The notes: generated by a model from the sequence alone, not told the origin. DNA of 38,231 nt from Planctomycetota bacterium (GCA_013152475.1 JAADGH010000113.1:1-38231); one strand, 5' to 3'. Numbered from the stretch's first letter, positions 6,314-15,226 are shown. Program-made: numbers and translations.

Positions 6314-8653
6314 ATGAAAAGGTTCTTTTTCATTTGGGCCTGCGCCCTTTGCCTCATTGCTCAGACAACCCACGCAAAGGTCTATCGCTTCGACATGGGC
6401 AAGGAGGATTCCGAACTTCGCAAGGGCTTCACGAAAGTCACAGCGAAGTCGACCTACAAGAAGGAGGTCGGCTACGGCTGGAAGTCGGCCGAGGGGCTGA
6501 AGGAACAGCACAAGTTTTACGGACGCGAATGGAAGATGAGTGAGAGTCGCGGCCGTAAGCAGCCGCCTCCGCTCTACACCAACGAGATCACGTGCGACAC
6601 TATCCGCAGCGACAAGCCCAATGCCTTTCTCGTTGATGTCCAACCCGGCGAGTACACCGTTTATCTCCTCGGCGGCCTCAGCTCGGGATCGCGACGAGAG
6701 TACCACTACTTCGACATTTCCGCCGGCGCCGCGAAGGCCACGGTAAAGATCCCGGGCCCGTACCGATTCGAAAAGCGAATCTTGAGGACGTCCGTGAAAG
6801 GCAATCAACTCGCCGTCGATCTCAAACCCAAAACCGACTGGCTCGTATCATGTCTCGTCATCTACCCCACCGCCGACGAGGCGAAGGTTCGGAAGGAGTT
6901 CCTCGGCGCACTCGAGAAGGAAATCTTCTTCCTTCCGCCGGACGTCGCCGAGAAATGGAAAGAGACGAAGCATGTCGATGACCGTCCGCTGCCACCGTTC
7001 AGCAGGACGGATCAGGACCGCGGCTATGCCATCTTCGCCCGCCACTGGTCGGAGATCATCTACCCCAACACCGTCCCGCGCCAGAGGGAGCTGAACCCCG
7101 AGCTGGCCATCTTCGCCTCCCTCGGCGAATACGAGCCGACCACGTTCACCATCCTCCCGCTCAAAGACCTGAAGGGGTGCAAGGTCGCGGCCGGCGACCT
7201 CCGCTCGGACAAGGGAGCTATCCCGGCCAAGAACATAGACATCCGATGCGTACGCTACATGCGGGTGCGGCCGAACTACAGTCTGTTCTATTCCTATCAC
7301 ATCGCGCCCGATGTGCTGGAGCATCGCGACTCGACCGACATCAAGAAGGGCCGCAACCAGAAGTATTGGATCACCGTGAAGGTCCCTGACAACGCGGCGC
7401 CGGGAATCTACAAAGGCAAGCTCACCTTCTCCCCCTCGGGCGGGAAGCCGGCGGACATCCCCATCAAGATCCGCGTCCTGCCCATCAAGTTGAGGAAGAA
7501 CCCGGAGTACTACTACGGGATGTACTACCGCGACCCTCTGAGCAACCTCTATGAGAAGAACACAAAGTACGCCAACGAATACTTTGCTCGCAAGGCGGAA
7601 CTGGAGCGGCAGGACATGGTCGAACACGGCATGAACACCCATATCTCCTACATCCGCATTAGTATGGAAAAAACAGGGAAAGACGGGAAGTCCATCCAAT
7701 GGGTCGTGGACGGCGATGAGGCCGAACGCCGCATCGCTCTCGACCGCAAGTACGGTATGGCCGACCGGCCGCTGGTCGTGAGCTTCAGTGTGACGTGGTG
7801 GTATCACCAACTGGTCGATAAGAGAGGCACAGGCAGTCACCTCCGCCTCGTTCGTCCCGACGTGCCGCAGTCGTTTTTCGACGAAGTGACGAAGATGGTC
7901 CAGGCCATCGAGAAGGAACGCAAGAAGCGCGGCTGGCCGGAGTTTCTCTACTACCCCATTGATGAGCCTGGGAGGGGCGAGGCCCAGATCAAGTTCATGG
8001 TCAATGTCATGAAGGCCATCAAGAAGGTCCCCGGTGTGCGGACCTATGTAACGGCTGACCCGAGCCACGAGGCCTTCGAGCCCATGTGGCCTTACGTTGA
8101 CATCTGGTGCTGCCAGCCCTTCGTCTTCGGTTACGAAAAAATCAAAAAGCTGAGCAAGGAAAAGAACATCGAGTTCTGGTGCTACCCCAACCACATCAGC
8201 GGTGAGAACGACCACACCCCCGTGCGCGGCGCGCGGATGACCTGGGGCTTCGGCTTCTGGAAGTCCGGCTTCAAGACGCTGATCCCGTGGATATACCAGG
8301 CGAATATCAGCGATCCGTGGAACTACCTCGACAGCACGGCCATGGACTTCTTCAACCGCTCCACGCCCGACGGCGAGCCGATCCCCGTCGCCATGTGGGA
8401 GGCCTATCGCGAGGGCATCGACGACGGCCGCTACATCTACACCCTCGAACAGCTCGTCAAGGAGGGCAAGGCCAAAGGCGGCAAGGCGGCGCAGGTCGCG
8501 AAGGAATGCGAGAAGGAGCTCCAGTTCGTCTGGGACGCCATCGAGGTCCAGGAGAAATACAAATACGACGACCTCTGGCCCGGCCGCGACTTCGACGCCT
8601 ATCGCTGGCTGCTGGCGTCGAAGATTCTGGAGTTGCAAGACAACCTGAAATAG
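6314..8653 (+). CDS. Secreted GH123-like / DUF4091-type glycosidase
   Basis: Exported protein of 779 residues with a signal peptide ending near THA-KVY (residue 22). The first 190 residues form a galactose-binding or malectin-like module (KVYRFDMG, then VDVQPGEYTVYLLGG). A linker and an Ig-like module follow (about 255-392, ending IPIKIRVLPIKL), then a TIM-barrel region. FLYYPIDEPG places an Asp-Glu-Pro triplet at 550-552, the position of catalytic acids in GH123-type enzymes. The C-terminal block PVAMWEAYREGIDDGRYIYTLEQL (from about 691) is the DUF4091 signature. Members of this group attack hexosamine or other complex glycans; the substrate here is not known. GGAGG lies 8 bases before the start and the gene is 12 bases after the lipoprotein gene. 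Confidence 0.85.
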   Translation: MKRFFFIWACALCLIAQTTHAKVYRFDMGKEDSELRKGFTKVTAKSTYKKEVGYGWKSAEGLKEQHKFYGREWKMSESRGRKQPPPLYTNEITCDTIRSDKPNAFLVDVQPGEYTVYLLGGLSSGSRREYHYFDISAGAAKATVKIPGPYRFEKRILRTSVKGNQLAVDLKPKTDWLVSCLVIYPTADEAKVRKEFLGALEKEIFFLPPDVAEKWKETKHVDDRPLPPFSRTDQDRGYAIFARHWSEIIYPNTVPRQRELNPELAIFASLGEYEPTTFTILPLKDLKGCKVAAGDLRSDKGAIPAKNIDIRCVRYMRVRPNYSLFYSYHIAPDVLEHRDSTDIKKGRNQKYWITVKVPDNAAPGIYKGKLTFSPSGGKPADIPIKIRVLPIKLRKNPEYYYGMYYRDPLSNLYEKNTKYANEYFARKAELERQDMVEHGMNTHISYIRISMEKTGKDGKSIQWVVDGDEAERRIALDRKYGMADRPLVVSFSVTWWYHQLVDKRGTGSHLRLVRPDVPQSFFDEVTKMVQAIEKERKKRGWPEFLYYPIDEPGRGEAQIKFMVNVMKAIKKVPGVRTYVTADPSHEAFEPMWPYVDIWCCQPFVFGYEKIKKLSKEKNIEFWCYPNHISGENDHTPVRGARMTWGFGFWKSGFKTLIPWIYQANISDPWNYLDSTAMDFFNRSTPDGEPIPVAMWEAYREGIDDGRYIYTLEQLVKEGKAKGGKAAQVAKECEKELQFVWDAIEVQEKYKYDDLWPGRDFDAYRWLLASKILELQDNLK

Positions 8654-8708
8654 CCTTCTGCTCAGGCTGTACGATGGCCGCGGCCTCTGTCCCTGTACGA
8701 AGCCTGTT

Positions 8709-10025
8709 TTACCGGACGATGACACACCTCATCTGCTTCTGGTCCCGTATGAGCAGCCTGCCATCGGAGAGGGCCAGGGGGGCCCAGCACCGGTTCGTAT
8801 CCAGCAGCTTGGCCTTGGCCAGGGGTTTGAACGCCTCCGGGTTTGGCTCAATGAGGTAAAGGATACCCTTCTTGCCGTCGACACTGAACAGCAGGCCGTC
8901 GGCCAGGAGGAGGCCGCCTTTGTCGAAGAGGGGCGACTTGCCCGTCTTCCACTTCACATTCCCGTCGAGGTCCATGCACACCATCCCGTCGGTGCGGCCG
9001 GTGTTCGTCGTGCAGTGGGCGTAGAGGTGGCCCTTGTAGAGGACGGCCGGATGGACGTGGGTGCCGAAGGCCTGGGTCTTGTAGACCTCTGTCACCGCAA
9101 ACCCTTCGCCTTTCTTCTCGACCTTGATCATGGCCGAGCCGGCCTTGTAGCCGCCGGTGATGAAGAGGCGCCCATCGCCGATGTCGGTCACATTCGGGAC
9201 CGGGATCGCACACTGCCATCCGTTGTAGCGCCACAGTGTTTTACCGGTCTTCGGGTCCATGCCGAACACGCCGCCTTTTGCTGCCGCTTGGGAGGGAGCG
9301 CCCTGTCCGCGTCTGCGGCCCTTTCCGCCGCGTCGCCTCGCACGCACCTTGGCGCTGATCATGACAAGGCAATCTTGGCCGGCAATCGTCACGATCTTCG
9401 GCGAGACGTAGCTCACCCTCCCCGGCAGGGGCGGCGAGGCCCACTTCACGCTGCCTGTGGCCTTGTCATAGGCAACAACCCCCGCCTTCGGGGTCTGCGA
9501 CGCCATGATCAGCAGACCGCCGTAGAGGAGAGGGCTCTGGCTGACGGCCCATGTGGGCGGCTTGGTCCCTCCGAAGTCCGTCCAGACGTTCTTGTGCCAC
9601 ACGGCCTTGTGCGTCGCCTTGTCCACGCAGTACACGTCGCCGAAGGGACCGCAGGTGTAAACGTGTTTCTCGTCGATTACGGGCACGCTTCGCGAGCCGG
9701 GGCTTTTCGTCTCCCCCGGAGCGGCGTAGGCCAGGTCCCATTCCTCCTTGCCCGACTTTAGATCGAAGCACCGGAGTATATCTTTTTCGTTCGCCTTCCG
9801 GTCCAAAACGTACACCTTGCCTCCGCTCACGGCCGGACCGGCGTAACCCTTTCCGAGAGGGACGGTCCACGCGACCTTCGGGCCCTCTTTCGGCCAAGTT
9901 CGGGCCAGGTCCTTCTCGGGCGAAGTCCCATCTCGGCGGGGCCCCAGGTACTGCGGCCACTCCGCCAGGGTGGTCGCGGCCAATGCCGTCAGGACAAGAC
10001 CGGCCCAAATCATCCTCTTTGTCAC
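8709..10025 (-). CDS. Exported PQQ-like beta-propeller protein
   Basis: A 438-residue exported protein. Signal peptide to about residue 21 (TLA-EWPQYLG), followed by EWPQYLGPRRDGTS, the opening of the PQQ-binding-like propellers that are abundant in Planctomycetota and relatives. Repeats of the form VYVLD, CFDLKSGKEEW, VAYDKATGSVKW and MDPKTGKTLW mark successive blades. Near residue 226 a very basic loop (RARRRGGKGRRRG) interrupts two blades. The GTG start at 10025 has AGGAG 7 bases upstream. It is the last gene of a three-gene operon, 35 bases after the GH16 gene. Such proteins may be dehydrogenases or protein-binding scaffolds; I cannot see PQQ or metal ligands that decide this. Confidence 0.85.
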   Translation of the reverse strand: MTKRMIWAGLVLTALAATTLAEWPQYLGPRRDGTSPEKDLARTWPKEGPKVAWTVPLGKGYAGPAVSGGKVYVLDRKANEKDILRCFDLKSGKEEWDLAYAAPGETKSPGSRSVPVIDEKHVYTCGPFGDVYCVDKATHKAVWHKNVWTDFGGTKPPTWAVSQSPLLYGGLLIMASQTPKAGVVAYDKATGSVKWASPPLPGRVSYVSPKIVTIAGQDCLVMISAKVRARRRGGKGRRRGQGAPSQAAAKGGVFGMDPKTGKTLWRYNGWQCAIPVPNVTDIGDGRLFITGGYKAGSAMIKVEKKGEGFAVTEVYKTQAFGTHVHPAVLYKGHLYAHCTTNTGRTDGMVCMDLDGNVKWKTGKSPLFDKGGLLLADGLLFSVDGKKGILYLIEPNPEAFKPLAKAKLLDTNRCWAPLALSDGRLLIRDQKQMRCVIVR

Positions 10026-10060
10026 GGTGCCGCTCCTTTCATGCGCGCGTCCCGTGCGAT

Positions 10061-11560
10061 CTACTCCGCAAGTGCGCGCACGGTCACATTGTCAACAAAC
10101 ACACTCTCCGACTTCCCACGGTGTCGAAGGCCGATGCCCTTGGCAGCCTTCTGGTGATGCCGGAAGACTCCCCCGCCGATGAACTTCGGTGCGTTCTTTC
10201 CCTCATAACAGTCAAAGACGCCTTTACCGATGTCGAGGACAAAGCGAAAGTGACCCCATCGGTTTCGGCCCCACTGCGCAAAGGGCGTCCACTTGTCCTT
10301 CTCAGTATAGTAGGAAATAAAGTGCCGCGTCCAGTGGATATACGGTCCGATGTCGCCGGTGTAGTACGACGTCTTGCGCAGCTCCGGGGCGTCCTTGCGA
10401 AAATCCCCGAGCGTGACGAAGAGCAGCCCGTCCTTCCGCCAGGGTGTATACGTGTCAAATTCGACCTCCATGCGGTCGGTCACAGGCGTGTCGAGCATCC
10501 GAAAGACGTAGTCGCCGGGGTTCAGTTTCAGGACCTTGTTGTCCTTCGCCAGGGGCTTCTTTCGGCCCTGCGGCTTGTCCTCTGCGACGGCCGGCTGTCC
10601 ATCGCCGATCTCCCATCCGTTGGGAAGTGAACCCGGCGCCACCGACTCAAAGCCGTCCTTGAACAGGAGCGTCTTCTTCGCGGCGGGGGCCACCTGCCGG
10701 TCGCGCTTCACGACCTCGGGGACCTTGTATGCCTCCAGCTCCGGCAGCTTCGGCCTGTGGAGGTCGCGCTTCTTCCGGTAGACCCGCACCCAGTCGACAG
10801 CCATACTCACGCCGTCCATCGTGGCGATGTCAATGCCGTCCTTCTCCAGTGCACGCGTCATGATGACGGTGCTGAGGCGCACATCGGCGGGCGCGTGGCA
10901 GACAGGGTTCTTCAACCTTCGCACGGGCTGGCCGTCGAAGTACCAAATGATCTCCTGCTCGTTCCACTCGCAGGCGTAGACGTGGAAGTCCCTGTCGAGA
11001 TCCATGGGCGCCTTCCATGTCTTGTTCGTCGAATATATGTCGCCCACCTTCTCGCCCTCGGGGTAGATGTAGAAGTGCAGCGTCATGGCCACGTCGCGCG
11101 GGGTGTGGCCCTCGTTGATGTCGATCTCGAAGTGCGGTGGATCAGGGTAGCGCTTCCCCGGCGGGCGGAAGAGCCAGAAGGCGTTGTTAAGGTAGCGTCC
11201 GTAGCGAATTCGGCACTCGAAGTAGCCGTACTTCTGCGTAAACGTTCGCGTCCAGATGTGCGCCGAGGACCATTCCTTCCCGCCGCGCGGCGGATTTTCC
11301 CTCTTCGTGACCTGGTAGAGGATGCCATCTTTGACGACGTTGTTCTCCGGCCACCGGCCCTCGGGGTGGTCCTTCCCCCGGGGCCCGGCCGAGGACTCCC
11401 AGACGTCCCAGTTCACGCCGTTGCCTTCGAACTCGTCGTGGAAGGTCATCTCCCACTCGGCATGTGACGGCGGCCCTCCCTCGTGCGGCTCGCAGGAGGT
11501 CAGCACCCAACAGGAACATGTCGTCACGGCAAGCAGCAGCACGCCATATGTCTTTGTCAT
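10061..11560 (-). CDS. GH16-family lipoprotein (endo-glycanase) with C-terminal LamG-like domain
   Basis: A 499-residue lipoprotein (signal ending VLTSC, Cys23). Residues 35-265 are a GH16 jelly roll: WEMTFHDEFEG, then YGYFECRIRYGR, and the catalytic motif HFEIDINE, which gives nucleophile Glu145, Asp147 and acid/base Glu150 in the ExDxxE arrangement. WNEQEIIWYFDGQPV and VDWVRVYRK close the domain. The C-terminal 200 residues (LLFKDGFESVAPGSLPNGW to VFVDNVTVRAL) resemble a concanavalin-like or LamG sugar-binding domain. GH16 enzymes cut beta-1,3/1,4-glucans, laminarin, agar, carrageenan or porphyran; specificity cannot be read here. GAGGGA precedes ATG 11560, and the stop of the upstream fusion gene is 18 bases away. 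Confidence 0.88.
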   Translation of the reverse strand: MTKTYGVLLLAVTTCSCWVLTSCEPHEGGPPSHAEWEMTFHDEFEGNGVNWDVWESSAGPRGKDHPEGRWPENNVVKDGILYQVTKRENPPRGGKEWSSAHIWTRTFTQKYGYFECRIRYGRYLNNAFWLFRPPGKRYPDPPHFEIDINEGHTPRDVAMTLHFYIYPEGEKVGDIYSTNKTWKAPMDLDRDFHVYACEWNEQEIIWYFDGQPVRRLKNPVCHAPADVRLSTVIMTRALEKDGIDIATMDGVSMAVDWVRVYRKKRDLHRPKLPELEAYKVPEVVKRDRQVAPAAKKTLLFKDGFESVAPGSLPNGWEIGDGQPAVAEDKPQGRKKPLAKDNKVLKLNPGDYVFRMLDTPVTDRMEVEFDTYTPWRKDGLLFVTLGDFRKDAPELRKTSYYTGDIGPYIHWTRHFISYYTEKDKWTPFAQWGRNRWGHFRFVLDIGKGVFDCYEGKNAPKFIGGGVFRHHQKAAKGIGLRHRGKSESVFVDNVTVRALAE

Positions 11561-11578
11561 GCGGTCCCTCGCTTTTGT

Positions 11579-14500
11579 CTATTTCTCTCCTATGCAGATC
11601 AGCCGGCCGGCCCTTGTCGAAATGTACAGCCGCCCCTCCGCCGCCGCCATGCCGTCGAACACGGGAGGGCTGTCGAGCTTGGTTTCACCGAGCTTTTTCC
11701 CGTCCGCGGCGGAAACGGTCCACAGCAGACCGCCTTTCCGTCCCTCGAATGCGGCCAGGGGGTCTTTGGGGTCGAGCACATCGGGTGGACCGGCGATAAA
11801 GAGCGTCTTGGCCGCGCCCGCTCCGGACGACAGGACCATCGCCTGAATCCGCATGGGCACACGCTGATGCCATCGGAAGGTTTCGTACGGGATGCGAAAG
11901 AGTATCTTGGGTCGTTTCGGTGGAGGGTTTTTCGCCAGACGGGCCTTCCTCTCCTGCGGGGTTTCGTGCAGCAGCGTGCTGAAGAGAAGGTTTCCTTCGC
12001 CGACCTCGTAGATTGGGGCATTCCACGAAATCCCCGAATACACCCTTACCCCGTACACCGCCTCATTATCGAAGACGAGAAGCTGGCTTCGGTTGACATA
12101 CCGTCCGTACTGCCACACCGTTCGGTTGAAAAGCGTGTCGTCCAAAAAGCCGGAACCGACAAGCAAATGCGATTTGCTTTTGATTCCCCAAGTCATCCCC
12201 TTTGCGTCGGGCTGGACCGAGAGCTGCGGGTCGAGCTGTACGTGCCGGAGATACAGGTTTGCGCCGTCGCTCGTGAGGATGTCCGGCACTGCACCGGGCA
12301 TACGTCCGGCCGTAGCCTCGAACTTCGTCCGCCGTGGATCCGGACCGCTCAGGTGGGTCCCATAGATCTGTTTTCCGGTGGAAACATCAAGACCATACAC
12401 GTAGATGCCGTTGTCGAGGAACGATGACCGCCCTGCGGCGAAGTAGACGACGTCGTCTTTGACCAACACACTCCCGTGGATGGGCCATGCCGATTCCAAC
12501 TGGCCATACGCTCCGACTCTTCGCTCCATCGGCGCGCCGCGGAAGCGCCACACGAGCGCCCCGTCGGCGGCGCGAAGGCAATAGACCCAGCCGTCCCGAC
12601 AGCCGAAGAGAACCATGCCCTTGTGGACCGTCGGCGGCGAGTCCACACGAGCGCCGGCGGTGTATTCCCAGATTGGCTTCCCCGTTTGAGCATCCAGCGC
12701 ATAAACGGTATGTGTGTCCGTTGATGCGACAAGGACCTTGCCGCCGGCGACAACCGGGGCGGTGAGCCTGCCGCCGACGTCCACCTGCCATGTGCGCTGC
12801 AGGCTGGCAGGGACATTCGCCTTTGCGAATCCGCTGCGGGCGGGATCATGCCGGTAGGTGGGCCAATCCTCGGAGTGCGGAGTGCGGAGTGTGGAGTGCG
12901 GAATATCTGCAAAGGCCGGGCCTTTCTCCAGCTGTTTCGACTCCCGACTCCTGGCTTTTGATTCCCGGTCTTCCGGGGCCAGGGCGTAGAAGCCTCGGAG
13001 CAGGGCGCCGGGATAACAGGCGCACGCGTGCGACGGCGCATAAATCAGGCCGTTGCAGGGCAGAATCCCGTACCGACACGCCCCACGCACCCATCGAGTC
13101 TGGATGATTGTCCCTTCCTTGGGCCCGATGCCCACAAACTCGATGCCGCGCTTGTTGAAGAGGAGAAACCGATCCGTGGCTTTGCCCTTGTAGCACCGGA
13201 CGTGGTGCCCCGGTGTAAACGCGCCGCTCAGGGGAATCCGCGTCTTGACCTGACCGGTTGCCAGGTCGAGCCCGAGCAGGTTTCCGCTTCCGGGCTTCTT
13301 GTTCCACTCGAGATTTTCGGCAAGCCCCCAGACCTGACCCTGCGCCACGTAGAGATCGACCGGGACATAGAAGAAGTTGAAGTTCGGAAGGCAGTCCCCC
13401 GAGGCGCTCCACAGACGTTTGCCATCGGTCACCGAGAGCGCTACGACCTCGATCGTCTTCGGGGCGCGGCTGTATGCTGTGGTCTTGCGGTCGGTGGAGG
13501 TCACCACCCTGTCACCGTGGACAAGGAGCGTCCGCGCGGCAAACGGCGTTCGCCAGAGCTCTTTGCCGGTCGCCGCATCGAGGCAGACTACCTGCCCCTC
13601 CTCCACAAAAAACACGCGGCCGCCGCTCAGGGCAAGTGTCAGGGGCATGGCCGCCCGCTCCTGACGCCACAGGCGCTTCCCCGTGTCGGCATCGACGGCC
13701 ATCACGGCCTGTCCGCCCCCCACCGGTCCTTTGTATCCCTTGCGGAACCGCTTGCGCTCACGCCCTGCCAAAAGCCCCCCGGCCGGCTCCTCCTTCCGGA
13801 TCACCAGAGCGAGGATCCCCCGGTCGCAAACGATCTCGCTGGTGTTTGCCGTCCCGGCAACCTCGCGAATCGTCCGCCCGGTGGCTGCGTCGAGGGCGGT
13901 AACCGGGGCCTGAACCCCCAGCGTCGCATACACCCGGTCTCCCACCGCCACCAGTCGGCGCTCCGTGTGCGCGGGGATGTGGCCCCAGATCACGCGGCTC
14001 GAATACCAATCCCGCATCGGCCGCTTCCACAGCAGCACGCCGTTGAGCGCGTCGCGTGCCACGAGGGAATGCTTCTCCGGGAGCCGCTTGTCTATGACAC
14101 AAATCGGCCCTTCGTCCTCGATATAGAAGAGGCGTCCCTTGGCCGACACGGGGCCGAAAATGCTGGGGGTGACGTCGTGGTCCCTCGACCACAGCGGCCC
14201 CGCCGTCCATTGGATGCGGCCCGGTGGGCCGATGACGCTGTCCTTCGCCACGGCGTTGTTGTCGGGACCGTGGAGGAAGTGCGTCCATTCATCAATGTCC
14301 TTCGGCCAGGGCTTAACCCATTTTGGATTTTCGATTTTGAATTTTCGATTGAGGAGGAGGGCAACGCCCCCGGGTGCGAGGACGCGCATGATCTCCTTTC
14401 TCTCTACTTCCCACTTCCCACTCCCCACGATGAGATTGACAAGGTTGTCCGCGTAGGGCAGGCGATCCCCTTGCCACAGCGCGACCGAGACCTTGCCGTA

Positions 14501-14782
14501 GAGGCCAAGAGATCGGATGTGGGCACGCGCCTTCTCGACGTTTGCCGGATGGGTATCCAGCCCCTGAACGAGGTAGCTGTCACTGGCGTGCAGGGCGGCG
14601 GTGAGCCTCCCGTCGCTGCAGCCGAGGTGGACAATGAGACCGCCCTTGACGCCGGCAGCGCCGAGAATGCGCCGAGCCGATTGCTCTTCCGGCTGGGCCT
14701 GGGCGCAGATGTGCCGGGGAATGAGTAATGATGCCAGAAGAATTGCCTCTAAGACTCCACGGAGCGGCGCTTTGATTCTCAA
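11579..14782 (-). CDS. Exported methyltransferase-like / PQQ beta-propeller fusion protein
   Basis: A 1067-residue protein. A signal peptide (to about residue 28, ICAQAQ) precedes a SAM-dependent methyltransferase-like domain at 36-150: VHLGCSDGRL is motif I, QGLDTHP follows, and MRVLAPGGVALLL is the post-motif strand. From 190 on there are two PQQ-like propellers. The first contains VTALDAATGR, VMAVDADTGKRLW and VCLDAATGKELW. The second opens at about 636 with EDWPTYRHDPARSG and ends RLICIGEK. The linker at about 600-636 is encoded by heptamer repeats. The start is TTG 14782, with GGGAGAG 6 bases upstream and a promoter 42 bases away. It heads the operon with the GH16 and PQQ genes. A methyltransferase fold behind a signal peptide lacks an obvious SAM source, so it may be a structural remnant. 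Confidence 0.85.
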   Translation of the reverse strand: MRIKAPLRGVLEAILLASLLIPRHICAQAQPEEQSARRILGAAGVKGGLIVHLGCSDGRLTAALHASDSYLVQGLDTHPANVEKARAHIRSLGLYGKVSVALWQGDRLPYADNLVNLIVGSGKWEVERKEIMRVLAPGGVALLLNRKFKIENPKWVKPWPKDIDEWTHFLHGPDNNAVAKDSVIGPPGRIQWTAGPLWSRDHDVTPSIFGPVSAKGRLFYIEDEGPICVIDKRLPEKHSLVARDALNGVLLWKRPMRDWYSSRVIWGHIPAHTERRLVAVGDRVYATLGVQAPVTALDAATGRTIREVAGTANTSEIVCDRGILALVIRKEEPAGGLLAGRERKRFRKGYKGPVGGGQAVMAVDADTGKRLWRQERAAMPLTLALSGGRVFFVEEGQVVCLDAATGKELWRTPFAARTLLVHGDRVVTSTDRKTTAYSRAPKTIEVVALSVTDGKRLWSASGDCLPNFNFFYVPVDLYVAQGQVWGLAENLEWNKKPGSGNLLGLDLATGQVKTRIPLSGAFTPGHHVRCYKGKATDRFLLFNKRGIEFVGIGPKEGTIIQTRWVRGACRYGILPCNGLIYAPSHACACYPGALLRGFYALAPEDRESKARSRESKQLEKGPAFADIPHSTLRTPHSEDWPTYRHDPARSGFAKANVPASLQRTWQVDVGGRLTAPVVAGGKVLVASTDTHTVYALDAQTGKPIWEYTAGARVDSPPTVHKGMVLFGCRDGWVYCLRAADGALVWRFRGAPMERRVGAYGQLESAWPIHGSVLVKDDVVYFAAGRSSFLDNGIYVYGLDVSTGKQIYGTHLSGPDPRRTKFEATAGRMPGAVPDILTSDGANLYLRHVQLDPQLSVQPDAKGMTWGIKSKSHLLVGSGFLDDTLFNRTVWQYGRYVNRSQLLVFDNEAVYGVRVYSGISWNAPIYEVGEGNLLFSTLLHETPQERKARLAKNPPPKRPKILFRIPYETFRWHQRVPMRIQAMVLSSGAGAAKTLFIAGPPDVLDPKDPLAAFEGRKGGLLWTVSAADGKKLGETKLDSPPVFDGMAAAEGRLYISTRAGRLICIGEK
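12871..12902. repeat. Heptamer tandem repeat inside coding sequence (block 1)
   Basis: About four and a half copies of the 7-bp unit CGGAGTG (one unit starts with T). Read on the minus strand it encodes HSTLRTPHSE. Because 7 is not a multiple of 3, the peptide has a 7-residue period. It lies in the linker between the two propellers of the 1067-residue protein. Confidence 0.85.
12939..12966. repeat. Heptamer tandem repeat inside coding sequence (block 2)
   Basis: Four 7-bp units, GACTCCC, GACTCCT, GGCTTTT and GATTCCC, encoding part of ESKARSRESK on the minus strand. Related in period and composition to block 1, which lies 36 bp away. Confidence 0.7.
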
Positions 14783-14823
14783 TACAACTCTCCCGCAACC
14801 AGCAGTTCTTGCTTCTTTGTGTT

Positions 14824-14853
14824 ATTATGGACTTTTGGCATGGCATGGATCAA
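14824..14853 (-). promoter_or_regulatory. Sigma70-type promoter of the methyltransferase-PQQ/GH16 operon
   Basis: On the minus strand TTGATC (14853-14848), 18-base spacer, CATAAT (14829-14824). The predicted start near 14817 leaves a short leader to TTG 14782. Confidence 0.45.
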
Positions 14854-14866
14854 GGGAAAAGGGAGA

Positions 14867-15226
14867 GGAGTTTCCCCATGGCCCCCGCCGTGTCATCGCG
14901 AGGCGCGTCGGGACGGCATAGCCGTTCGACTCCGCCTCTTGGCTGCGAAAGGAGTCAGGCAGGGCCTGACGGATGACCCGTTCCGAGGCAGAGCCTCGGA
15001 ACGAGAAAAAAGGAGTCAGGCAGAGCCTCGGAACGAGAAAGGAACGAGAAACGACGCGATCTCGTACGCTCGATCACCGTCGATCCGCCAGATTGCCTCG
15101 CGCGGTGACGAAGCAACAATCTCATCAAACGATGCCGTATCGATGGATGAGATTGCGTCGTCGCATCTTCCGCTATCGCGAAAGATATTCCTCGCGATGA
15201 CACGGTGAAGGTTATGGGGAAACTCC
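14867..15226. mobile_element. MITE-like element with 37-bp imperfect terminal inverted repeats
   Basis: The left arm 14867-14903 and the right arm 15190-15226 are inverted copies, 32 of 37 bases identical, and all five differences are transitions. The outer ends read GGAGTTTCCCCAT and the inner ends GTGTCATCGCGAGG. There is no transposase or credible gene between them. The interior carries two perfect hairpins, a 22-bp direct repeat and the stretches GACGAAGCAACAATCTC and GAGATTGCGTCGTCGC, which are inverted relatives of each other. This is a non-autonomous, highly folded element about 360 bp long in the divergent region between two promoters. I do not see a clear target-site duplication. Confidence 0.7.
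14950..15045. repeat. Hairpins and direct repeats inside the MITE-like element
   Basis: GTCAGGC-AGG-GCCTGAC (14954-14970) and GTTCCGAGGC-AGA-GCCTCGGAAC (14980-15002) are perfect stem-loops. A 22-bp block, GGCAGAGCCTCGGAACGAGA plus AA, occurs at 14987-15008 and again at 15019-15040. AGGAGTCAGGCAG occurs at 14950-14962 and again at 15011-15023. The pattern suggests duplication of a small palindromic unit. Confidence 0.8.

Noticed and set aside
8654..8708. Terminator between the convergent GH123-like and PQQ genes
   Set aside because: Only a weak imperfect pairing (AGGC with GCCT) is present, without a T-run.
12871..12966. Possible CRISPR array
   Set aside because: The units are 7 bp, tandem and without spacers, and they lie inside a coding sequence.
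13028..14728. A 566-codon plus-strand open frame
   Set aside because: Antisense to the methyltransferase-PQQ gene, with no ribosome site and no recognisable domain.
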